This document shows, one piece after another, positions 43,480 through 53,404 of a stretch of 64,000 nt of DNA. The DNA lies in assembly GCA_002049455.2 (NCBI GenBank), contig KV918901.1, positions 1 through 64,000 of the forward strand, given 5' to 3'. A program made the position numbers and the translations under genes. The notes under the pieces are model-generated. The model had not been told where the DNA came from, searched no databases, and saw only the letters and a program-made list of their open reading frames with translations. Position 1 is the stretch's first letter. Every line of letters begins with the position of its first letter. The stretch comes from Porphyra umbilicalis (taxonomy: Eukaryota > Rhodophyta > Bangiophyceae > Bangiales > Bangiaceae).

Positions 43480-44760
43480 GCTGGGGGGCTGTTGGGGGGG
43501 GTACTGGTCCGGCCACGGGCGCCCCCGGGCCGCGCACCGCCCGCGGCTGGGGCTGCCTGGGGTGGGGGGGGCGGCCTCCGCGCCACCGCGCCGCCGCAGA
43601 TCGGCTGGCCCGCTAGCGCGCTGCGGGCTGCTCGCGGGGGTACCAGTTCCGCCACGCACGCGCCCCGTCCGCACGCCGCCCGCGGCTGGGGCTGCTGGGG
43701 GTGAAGGGGCGGCCTCCGCGCCACCGCGCCGCCGCTGGTCCGCTGGACCGCTGGCCCGCTGCGGGGCGGCTGGGGGGGGTACCGAATCTGCCACGCATGC
43801 ACCCCCGCCGCGCGCCGCCCGCGGCTAGGGCTGCTAGGGGTGGGGGCACGGCCTCTGCGGTACCGCGCCGCCGCTGGTCCGCTGACCCGCTGGCCCGCTG
43901 CGGGGCGGCTGGGGGGGGTACCGGTTCCGCCGCGCCGCCGCCGGTCGGCAGGCGCTCTTGAGGGCTGCGAGGCTGCTGGGGGGGTACCAGTTCCGCCACG
44001 CATGCGCCCCGGCTGCGCGCCGCCCGCGGCTGGGGCTGCTGGGTGTGGGGGGGCGGCCTCCGCGCCACCGCGCCGCCGCTGGTCCGCTGGCCCGCTGGCC
44101 CGCTGCGGGGCGGCTGGGGGGGGTACCGGTTCCGCCGCGCCGCCGCCGGTCGGCAGGCGCTCTTGAGGGCTAGGGGGCTGCTGGGGGGGACCAGTTCCGC
44201 CACGCATGCGCCCCGGCTGCGCGCCGCCCGCGGCTGGGGCTGTTGGGGGGGGCGGGCGGCCACCATGCGACCGCGCCGCCGCTGGTCCGCTGGCCCGCTG
44301 GCCCGCTGCGGGGCGGCTGGGGGGGGTACAGGTCTTGCCACGGGCGCCTCCAGCACGCGCGCCGCTCGCGGCTCAGGCTTTTGGGGGGGGGCGGAGCGGC
44401 ACCGCGGCACCGCGGTGCCGCCGGTCGGCTGGCCCGCTAGCGCACTGGGGGGCGGCGAGGGGGGGGTACCAGCTTCGCCACGCGCGCGCCCCATCCACGC
44501 GCCGCCCGCGACTGTGACTGCTGGGGGTGGGGGGAGGCGGCCAACGCGCCACCGCGCCGCCGCTGGTCGGCTGGCACGCTTGCCCGCTGCGGGGTGGCTG
44601 GTGGGGGTTCCGGTCGTGCCACGCGGGCGCCCCCGTCGCGCGCCGCCCCCGGCTGGGGCAGCTCGTCTGGGGGGGGGGGCACCGCGCCACGGGGCCGCTG
44701 CCGGTCGTGTGGCCCGCTCGCGCGTTCGGGGCTGCTGGGGGTGGTATTAATACGGTTCCG
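43480..44760. repeat. GC-rich minisatellite, 136-bp units with 68-bp half units
   Basis: A conserved box of the form GGGGGGGTACCGGTTCCGCC recurs about eleven times, at roughly 43496, 43631, 43770, 43911, 43979, 44114, 44181, 44318, 44457, 44603 and 44737. Spacings are mostly 134-146 bp, with two of 67-68 bp. Full units carry a GGTCCGCTGGCCCGCTGC block; half units carry a GGCAGGCGCTCTTGAGGGCT block. All frames stay open through the array, giving Pro/Arg/Gly low complexity, so it is not treated as coding. Related GC-rich, CG-alternating sequence continues to about 45300. Confidence 0.75.
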
Positions 44761-46018
44761 CGGCGTGTGCACCCGGGCCGAGCGCCTCCAGCGGCTGCTT
44801 CGGCTGGCCGGATGCGGGGGGCTGGCAGCGCGCTGCCGCGCCGCGACCGGATTTCGGGCCGGCCCGCGCACGCAGGCCGCGCGCCGCGTCGCCGGCGGAA
44901 ATTTCGCCACCGGCCACTGCGGTGGGCCTGCGCTGCCGGCCTGTTGGCCCGGTCGTCTGGTGGCTGGTCGATGGGGGGGGTTTCGGTTTCGTTTCCGCCG
45001 CGCGCGCGCGCGCGCGCTGCGCGCCAGCGGCCGCTGGGTCTGCATGAGGGTCAGAGGGGGGGGGGCCACGAGCCCGCCGCCCCGCCGGTGCTTTTTGCCG
45101 CCACCGCCCGCGGTCGTGGGTGTGTGCGCCTACCCGCACGCCCAGCGTCTCTGAGGGTGTTCCGATTCCGGCCCGCGCGCGCGCGCGCCGCGCGACGCCG
45201 GGCCCTGGGGGCTGTTGGGGGGCGCGGGTCGGGCATCCACCACAGGCGCGCTCGCTGCGCGCCGCCCGCGACGCGGGGGCTTCGGTTCTGTCCAGCTAGC
45301 GCCGCTGCAGCGGATGCACCACCACTGCGGGCCGCGGCCGGTGCACGATGACCGCCAGCAGCGGCCCGCGCTCCACCACTGCCGGCCGCGGTGGCGGGCA
45401 CGCTTCTCGTCTGCCGACTTTCTCCGGGTTGTTCCGGCTGCAGGGGGTGGGGGCGCCGCGCGGGGGGGGCTGCCGCGGCGCGCTGGCTGCCACCGCTCCG
45501 CCGGGTCGGTCGCTGGGCCATCCGTGTGCGAGGTTGCGCTTTTGCAGGGCGCGCCCGCACGCCCCGGGGAGGAGGCGCTGGCGCGTCGGAGAGGGTTGTG
45601 GGTGAGGGGGGGCTGGGCACGGTCGTCGCTCGCTGCGGCGTCGACGCTTCTGTACCTGCCCCCCTTGTTTGCCGAGGGTGGCATGCTGCCCTTACTCAGG
45701 GGCACGCTGTGTGTGCGCAACGCAGCTCATTATTCCAGTGGGTCATTGTTGGGGCGAGCCTGAGTGGTGAGGTGGACCCTACGACCTGGAGAAACGCTGG
45801 GGTCGCTGTGTGTTGAGCCCCCGGTGTCCGCGGCGAGCGGGGTCTGTTTTACGTTGAGGAGTGAGGAAGCATAGTCTTGGGGCTCGCCGACGTCGTGTCG
45901 CCGAAGGCGCGCGGCGGTGGGCTGCACGTGGCGGGTAGTGAGCGGCGGGGGGCCGGTGCCAGGTGGCTTTGAGGCAGTTGGGCGCTGGGGTACGCGCAGG
46001 CGCGGGCGGTCGTACAAC
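44761..46018. other. GC-rich to balanced flank of the transposon-like pair
   Basis: CG-dinucleotide alternations lie near 44999-45018 and 45174-45192. From about 45640 composition becomes balanced. The left end of the mobile element presumably lies here, but I found no terminal inverted repeat by eye. An in-frame extension from 45917 (GTG) precedes the chosen ATG of the next gene. Confidence 0.4.
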
Positions 46019-48859
46019 ATGGACTTGGGGGTGGCGGTTGCTCGCGTGCCCCCGATGGCAGTGTTGCCTGCCACACCACCTGTACAGCCTTTTACGGCGC
46101 GTCACCCCATGCCACGACCCATTGAGCGTGTGCTCCCCCCTGCACGAGACCCGCTATCCCCGCCGCAGCCCACGATGGCTCCGACGACGGGGGCGCTACC
46201 TCGCTTTTCTTCTTTACCTTCCGACCAAGTGAGGTGCGCTGCAGCTGCCCAAGGTGGGCCACTGCCTGCCGCGCTTCCTGCGTCTCCGCGCGCCACGCCG
46301 TCTCCACCCCCTTCTGTCGGCTCGGCCGATTTCACTGCCGCTCCGCAGCGTACAACGGACGTGCCGCGTCTGGGCTCCTCCCTGAAGTCGCCAGAAGCAC
46401 CAAAGTCTGCTCCCGCGGCGTCCTCATCGGCTGAGCGAGCTCCAGCCCCGCGTCGACAGCGGCCGTCTACCTCTGGCCCACCGGGCAGCTGCACGACACC
46501 CACCACACCAGCGTCGCCCACGACGTCGGCGCCAGCGATGGCGCTGATCCGGAGCATCCTGTCTTTGGGCACAGAGCTTGGGCGCGTCGCCGACTCGTTT
46601 TCGGGCGTCTACATTGTGGTGGAGCGCGGCGACGGGTCTTTGAGCCGCCCGTACGACGGTGAGATTATTGACTGCAAGGACGAGGTTGTGACGCCCGAGT
46701 TTAAGCAGGCATTCAAGGACGCATGGTGGGGGGCACGTCGGCCTGCGCTCGGGCCGGCACCTTTTGTCAACCGCCGTGGGACTCGTGCTCCGTCGGCAAC
46801 GGGGGGTGAAAGGCGCTCTGCTGGTGACGGACCCTCTGCAGTCGCAGCCTCGCACGGCGTGGGGCACGGCCGGGCCCCGGTTGCCGGCGTGGACGGGTGC
46901 CCACCCTTTGCCCTGCACCCGCCTGCCGTCTTGCTTCGCGCTAAGACCAAGGGAATGGGCCAGCGTATCCTTACGCTCAAGATGGTCTCCAACATGTTGC
47001 AGTCGCTCGGGCTGTCATCTATCAACCAGATCACGACGGCACGCGTCAGGAGCGTGTTTCGGAGTATCAGCGGAGCCGTTACCCCACCGGGAAAAGGCCG
47101 CATCCAGTGGACGTGGCCGCAGACGTGCCCCATTGACCTACTGTTCAACATGTGGGAGGTGGAGGCGGTGGAGAAGGCGGATAAAAAGGTGATGGTCCAC
47201 GCAGCCTGCTTGTACCCCCCCTGGCACAACGTCATCAAGGCCGGGTTCGAGGAGCGCCGCCTCGCCGTCATCCTGGCCGCGTCGTTGGACGACTTTTGGC
47301 TCTATCACCTGTGCAAGGAGCTGAATGTGCAGTGGATGCCGGATCTTAGGTCGTCACTCGGCTGCACCAAGGCCGCCGAGGCCGCGCTCGCCCCCCTCAC
47401 CAAGAAGCGGGGCCACTCACCAAACAAGGGGACAAACAAGAGCAACAAGAAGCAGCGGGGCGCCAAGGACGGGGAGGACGCGACGGAGATAGACTCGGCC
47501 GCGGCAGCGGAAACCGGCGGCTCTACGGCGGGAACCGGCGGCTCGGCGGCGGACGCGGGCAGATTGCCGCTGGTTGCCAGGTGCTCGACGGGCGACCCAT
47601 CGAGCAGGACGGACTCTACTCGCCTTCTCGTGGACGTCTTGCGGGAGGCGGACGGCTCCACATTGCGCGGCTTAGCCGACGCGGTGGAGGTGCCAACGTT
47701 CCGTATGGAGTCGACCACCATTGAGAATGCGTCGGTCGGGGAGGAGGAGCGGGTCGCCGCCTCGTTGGAGAGCCAAACCATGTCCTTGCTGCTGCCGTTC
47801 GATACCGTCGTCGACTGCATGAAGTTCTACTCTGGGAACGCCATTGACGACGGCTCCCCCACCGCCTCCGACGCCATCCTCAAGGTGAGCAGCGTCTCAA
47901 TCCCGACAACCACCATCACCCGCACCGCCCTCACCAACATGCTTTCCGTGCACTCGTACAACAAGGACGTGGCGATGTTGCGGGAGACGTTTACGTGGCT
48001 AGGCCACCTGTCGGTCTCGATGGACTTTTTCCCGCCAGGGCTAGGTCCCATCTTCTCGCCGCGCATGTCTGTCGCAGCACTTGCTGCGGAGGTGCACGAG
48101 TGGCTCTCGGCCAGCCGCGTTGCTGACGATGCATGGCGATTTTTCGACGAGGCGTCCGGTGCTGACGGTGCCGAGGCGGGCTCCCGACTGTACGGCGGGC
48201 AGACCGTCACCATCCGCGAGGTTGCTAGCTGCTGCGGGACGTCATGGCTGACGTCAGACACCATCAACGCGGCCATCATCGAGCTGCGTCTCGCCTCCCG
48301 CCACGCCAAGGGCTACGCACTGCTCACCGGGCAAATGGCGTCACTGTTGCGAATCGATGGCAAGCAGGTGACGCTAGAGGCGGCAAAGGTGGCCGCCGCT
48401 GAGGTCGCCGACGAGGTCGGCGACAGCCGGTGGTTGGGGATGGTCATCAATCTGTGCAACGCGCACTGGGTGTCGGCGTTCGTCGACCTCGAAGGCCGGG
48501 AGGTGTTCGTGTACGACTCATTGCCGGGCACAAGAGACGCTGAGCTGGAGGTGGCCGTGCAGCGGGTCATTTTGCTTTGCAATACGGTCATGGACAAGCG
48601 GTCGGTGGCGTTGGCGCCCCCATTCGTGCATAGGGGCGGCCGCACTTGGCGGGAGACTCGGTGTGTGGGGCCTACCCAGCCGGACAGCGTCAGCTGCGGC
48701 CTTTTTGCGCTCGCTCACGTCTTGTGCTCTTTCAGTGGTGTCCCGTTCGCTGCCGCTTGTCCCCGCGCGGATCTATTGAGGCTCGCTCTTGTTCATCATA
48801 TCCTCTCTCGCGGGCGGCATTACGCGAGCGCGCGGGTGACGTGGTCCGATGCCTCGTAG
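46019..48859 (+). CDS. transposon-type protein with C-terminal Ulp1 (C48) cysteine protease domain
   Basis: An uninterrupted 946-residue frame runs from the first ATG (46019). Residues 1-190 are Pro/Ser/Ala-rich and disordered. About 200-450 is an unrecognised helical region ending in a Lys/Asn-rich, nuclear-signal-like stretch (KKRGHSPNKGTNKSNKKQRG). About 730-946 is a Ulp1/SENP-like peptidase with WLTSDTINAAI, then the catalytic set His816 (NAHWVSAFVD), Asp833 (VYDSLPG), Gln887 (TQPDSVSCG) and Cys893. All four residues are present and spaced as in family C48. Such proteases cleave SUMO in the host, but separate Ulp1 genes are also carried by large DNA transposons (Zisupton/KDZ, MULE-type). 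The neighbour 4.5 kb downstream on the same strand is a transposase, so a transposon accessory protease is the best reading. Codon use is less extreme in GC than in the host genes nearby. Confidence 0.85.
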   Translation: MDLGVAVARVPPMAVLPATPPVQPFTARHPMPRPIERVLPPARDPLSPPQPTMAPTTGALPRFSSLPSDQVRCAAAAQGGPLPAALPASPRATPSPPPSVGSADFTAAPQRTTDVPRLGSSLKSPEAPKSAPAASSSAERAPAPRRQRPSTSGPPGSCTTPTTPASPTTSAPAMALIRSILSLGTELGRVADSFSGVYIVVERGDGSLSRPYDGEIIDCKDEVVTPEFKQAFKDAWWGARRPALGPAPFVNRRGTRAPSATGGERRSAGDGPSAVAASHGVGHGRAPVAGVDGCPPFALHPPAVLLRAKTKGMGQRILTLKMVSNMLQSLGLSSINQITTARVRSVFRSISGAVTPPGKGRIQWTWPQTCPIDLLFNMWEVEAVEKADKKVMVHAACLYPPWHNVIKAGFEERRLAVILAASLDDFWLYHLCKELNVQWMPDLRSSLGCTKAAEAALAPLTKKRGHSPNKGTNKSNKKQRGAKDGEDATEIDSAAAAETGGSTAGTGGSAADAGRLPLVARCSTGDPSSRTDSTRLLVDVLREADGSTLRGLADAVEVPTFRMESTTIENASVGEEERVAASLESQTMSLLLPFDTVVDCMKFYSGNAIDDGSPTASDAILKVSSVSIPTTTITRTALTNMLSVHSYNKDVAMLRETFTWLGHLSVSMDFFPPGLGPIFSPRMSVAALAAEVHEWLSASRVADDAWRFFDEASGADGAEAGSRLYGGQTVTIREVASCCGTSWLTSDTINAAIIELRLASRHAKGYALLTGQMASLLRIDGKQVTLEAAKVAAAEVADEVGDSRWLGMVINLCNAHWVSAFVDLEGREVFVYDSLPGTRDAELEVAVQRVILLCNTVMDKRSVALAPPFVHRGGRTWRETRCVGPTQPDSVSCGLFALAHVLCSFSGVPFAAACPRADLLRLALVHHILSRGRHYASARVTWSDAS

Positions 48860-51800
48860 TCGCGTCGTGTTGCCGAGTCATTGTAGGTATCTTTGTGTGT
48901 CTTGCACTCCGTTTCTCTTTTGCATTGGAGCTATGTGGCAGTAAAGACAGCGCTTGGCTTCAAATATCAGTGGCGCAAGGCGCCTCGGATGGGGTGGCAC
49001 TCAAGGAACACTGGCGAACTGGCACACAAGCTCGCGAATGCTGAAGCACGTCCGCCGCTGCGCACGCCACGCGGCGGAGGGTATCAGCTATTTCGGATTT
49101 GGTGCCCGCGTGGCCCTCTGGGTATTGCGGCCACAAGATGGCTAACTTGGCGGCCGCCCAACGGGGCGGTGACTGCAAGGCTGGGGGGCTGGCCCATCTG
49201 AAACGATGGCGGCTGTGGCTGCACGACTGTCGAAGTGGCGCTGGGGAGGCGGGGGGGGGGTTGCAGCGAAACAATTGCGATAGGGGCCGCATGACAACGA
49301 AGGAGCACGGTACGCCACGGGTGGTTCAGAGGCCGCGCGAAGCGGGAGGTGGCCGCGGGAAGTGGGAGGCGGTCGCCCCGCAACGGGAAGAAAGCGACGA
49401 GCAGGGAGGACCAAGGCCGCATGCCAAGAGAGTGGGCGACAGCCGTGCATCGGCCGTGGCGGCGGATCAACGAGAATGGCCACAACGTAGTGGAATCTGC
49501 ACCATCCAGTGGTCAATGCAGGGCTCCAGATATCGATTCCAGAATCCTATTGGTCCATGTCACGTGGGACTTTTATCGAGTCGAAATGCACTTTTGCCCC
49601 CAGGACTTGCCTAATTGCGTGATCACTCGAGGTCAGTAGGGTCATTGGCCTCCTTCCCGTCGTCCGTTGGGCCGGTCAAAGGCGCGGTCCGTCGGCCCTG
49701 TCGGTCACGCTTGCACGCCGGTGGATGTGCTTGGGCATCCAGCCGTTGATCTTCCATCGACCGCAGCACTCGTGTTCACGCCTCAACTGCGCGGCGCCCC
49801 ACACCACCCTGGAGCTATCGACGCGTCCACTCTCCTTGCATTGTATTCCCCCTTGGCTGTCCGCCATTGTCGTGGTTCCAGCGGCCGCTGCCCCCGCCGC
49901 CGCCGCCACCACGGCCCCCGCCGCCGCCCCCGCCGCCACCACCGCCGCCGCCACAGCCGCCCTCGGCACCAGTGATGCCGCAACCACGGCCGTCACAGCT
50001 ACCGGTGACAACGTCGAGTTTGAGGGGGGAGTGGTCCGGCAGTGGTGGCGCCAGCTCCAGCCGGTGCCAAGAGGAGCCACCCAGCTCCGCCTCGCCCGTC
50101 TTCAAAGCGACGACGCCGGGGGCGAAGTGATTGCGGCCCGTGTGGCCGCAGAGGGCGTTGTGGCGGCCGACGTGAACGTGCCCATGTCGGAAATGGTTGC
50201 GGGAAATGTGACGGCGGCGGCTGACGAGAGCAAGGACAAAGAGTGGGTTGCGGGTGGGGGTGCTGACGGTGGGCGTGTCGTCGGTGGACGTGATGGTGGT
50301 GAGCGTGGCGACGCTGTTGAATGGCTTGGTGATGGACACAGCGGAGGCGGCCGATGAATGCAGCAAGGGTGGTGAGCGGGTGGCGTCAGAGGCCATGAGT
50401 GGGCCGGCCGCAGTACTCTACTCCGCTTTCGGCCGACGCGCGTCGGTGACATAGGTGTCATGGGCGACTTGGGGACGCGTGTGTGGTATGATTGGTCTTG
50501 TTTTGTATCTTTGTATGGGGGCTGGTAGCAGCCGCGTGTTGCAGGTACTCTGTTAACTCAAGGGCGCCTGTGTTGTTTTGATGAGCAGCGAGAACTCCTT
50601 TTCTACAGCAATACGAGTGAACACAGCACCTTGCTGTATAAACGAGGTCTGAATATGCTGCATTGTGTGCGATGAGAACGAAGAGAAGGGACGACCGGGT
50701 TGCTGGGCGGTGGGGAGGAGTCTGTGTCAACGGGCTGGATGGCCAGCCACCCAATGGCCGTGTGTATGAGGCACTATAGGCAAGCCATGTCGATACGAAA
50801 ATGGCAGCGGACGGGGAAGGCTACCCGGTAAGCATCGCTGTCAAACCCATGGCTGCAGCAGCTCTCTTGACGAGGGGTCGGGCGGTCTGATGGTAGGGGA
50901 TGGTACAAACTGCGTGCAGGTGTCCAGATGGCGAGCAATACAATGAAGTAGACTGTTCAGCCCCTGATGCCGGGAGGGGTAGCAACTGTGCTGGAGGGAG
51001 TCGGCAACGATACACAGCGGCAAAATAGGGACTCGTAGCCTCGGTGGTGGCGGCCTTTCCTCTAACTGCAAATGGAGGTGAGTATGGGAGCAGTAGCTAG
51101 GCGGCGGGGAAAGATGGCCTTCGTAAGTGTCAGACTGTAGTATCTTCGGCCTGCTAGCAGATGCTGACACTGCCCAATCCAGTCCATTTCTTGCCGGCGC
51201 TTGCTTGTACGTCCCTGTGCGCCTCCAGCTGGTCCCGTCCACTTGTTTCCAGAAAGAACATCATGCTGTGTCCTTTCGCAGGTAGTGTGTCCATCCTGAC
51301 CAGCTTTGACGACCACTCAATCAATGTCCCCACTTCGAAGAATCCCGCTGCAATGATGTCTTCCATGGGGTAGGACTCGGCAGTTCCGAGCCAAACTCGA
51401 CAAAAACACGCGTCCCACAAAACACCCACTATAGGGGCACCAAGGCGTGCTGAGTGTCGCTCTGTTGTCTATTTTGCACACAAAAGCCCCCTTCAGGTCT
51501 TTTTGACCAGGTAAAGTCACACGCTGCCATCGGCTGGGCGCCCCTCTCGTACGCGGTACTCGTTTGCAGCCGGATTTTTTCTTGTTTCTTCCATCTATGC
51601 ACCTGCACCCTTCATACGAACGCCCAATGTCTCGCAAAAGACAAACCCAGCAAGCTCCAACGTGCACAATGCCTTTTTCTCGTCAATGTGGTGATTGTGT
51701 CTACCTGTTGGACCGCGTGTCACGCAGTATGTTCCTCTTGCCTACAGAAACAACAAAGGGACCCCCTGTCATCATTCCATGTACTTTGCGTCTTGCGGGC

Positions 51801-53404
51801 GGGTCTGTATCAAGAGTGCGCCCAGATCATAGTCGAAATGGGCACCTGACGTCGCCGAAGCCGGGTGGGGACGTGTCCTCGCACAGCGCCACGAAAGCCA
51901 GCTGAAATGTTCCTTGGCTTGCCCTGGAGGGAACGTGCCCGTGACATGCCTGATTGGTGTCCGTTTGCCGAGTCCAGGCTGCGGATGGTACTTTCGAACG
52001 AAAAAGTGCTATAATCGGTGCCCCAAGTGCGCCGCAGTGGTGTGAGCGGTCACCGCCTACTTCAGAGTATTGCTGATGGCCCTGGAAGGATGTACGCGCA
52101 AAAAAACCCGGGAAAAAAGCAGCAGTTGGGGCTCAAGGGACTGTCGCATGCAAACGACAGTGCTTTCCACGAAAAAGTGGGTGCCCACCGCCGGCGTACA
52201 TGACCTCGATGAGATAGACATATATCCTGACTGTCCTAGCCGACAGAGAATAACCTATGCTCCTACTTCCAGCCCATGCGCCAAACAACAAGACAGGCGC
52301 AACGACCGAGGCGGCTGCTCTGTCCATCAGAGCGGCGGCGAGTCCAGGTGAACGAGGCGATGCCAACAGAGGAGCCAGACACCGAAGATCGCCGTTCCCT
52401 CGAGTTAATTGGTCAAATGCCATACTTGCAAGAAATAGCGGTCGAAAGTCATGACAATATGTCTGGAACAAAACAATTTCACGTCTTTTCAAGAATTCGT
52501 AAAACTCTTGCCGTGCGCCCCGCAGCGAGCTCCCTGTCGTCGAGCTTAGCGTTGAACAACAACCTGACATGCCAAAGAATGGACAGGGGGGCCGCGTCTA
52601 CTCCTCCAAAGTCGCACCTGGGAGCGGCTGAAGCAGGGTGCACTGCCCGTCGGACGCCCTTCTGGGGACCCAGCTGCGGTGCGCGCCGGTTGCCCTATCT
52701 CGAACTCCACGGGCACCACGCCCAGTGAAAACAGAAGCTACATGCCTGAAAGGCTGATCGAGAAGAGGGGGGGGGGGGGGGCAATGCATAGGGTGCTACA
52801 GCAGAAGCGCCAGGGACTCCGTCTGCGTCGGCCGCTCCGTTGATGAGGACGAAGGCGTGAAACACAGGTCCGAATCAAGTGGGTGCTTTCTCATCGCGTT
52901 CTTGGTGTAATATTATTTTCCTCTCGTGCAATTTTCAGTAAACAATTATGGGGTCCGCATTTCTGGGTCTCCAGTACAAATGGCCCACGACTGTCTGCTG
53001 TTACCAAGCTCCCGTCCTTTGTCATCCGCGTCTCTTTCCGGGCAGGCTCGCGACGCCCACGACGACCATTGCCATGTGGCCGCCGCCAGTCGCCAGCGCT
53101 CAGCCGTCCATTGCACTGTCTACGTACGTCACGGCCGCAACGCTCTCCAAGCTCAAGGCATTTATCGCCTGGCAGCCAGGCCCCCGCCCGCCGCGTCGTT
53201 GAGAGGCCACCATCCATTTTTCTGACCGCGTGTGTCGAATCTCTAACCCTCTGATGCGTGTCCTGCTTTCGAGGGCTGGGTGCCCGTCGCTTTTTCGTGG
53301 CGCTGTGACCGCTCCGGCTGCTCCTCTCTTTAACGGCCTGGTTGCTGTTGCCTGGCTGCGTCACTGTGACATGTTTCGGCGCGGGCCACCGCGGATGGTC
53401 CCCA
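48860..53404. other. spacer between the two transposon-like genes
   Basis: 4.5 kb without a convincing gene. Two weak plus-strand candidates start with ATG: 49725-50357 (Ala/Thr-rich, 210 codons) and 52948-53202 (84 codons). Neither has a recognised domain. Composition is balanced. If the pair is one element, this is internal sequence; if not, element ends could lie here. Confidence 0.4.

Noticed and set aside
43340..45140. Overlapping Pro/Arg/Gly frames through the minisatellite, and the idea of a CRISPR-like array
   Set aside because: Open frames come from the repeat composition. Units are 136 or 68 bp with no short-repeat/unique-spacer pattern, and no cas-like gene is near.
49725..50357. 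Ala/Thr-rich 210-codon frame between the transposon-like genes
   Set aside because: It starts with ATG, but composition comes from GCC runs and an opposite-strand frame is equally open; mentioned only in the spacer entry.
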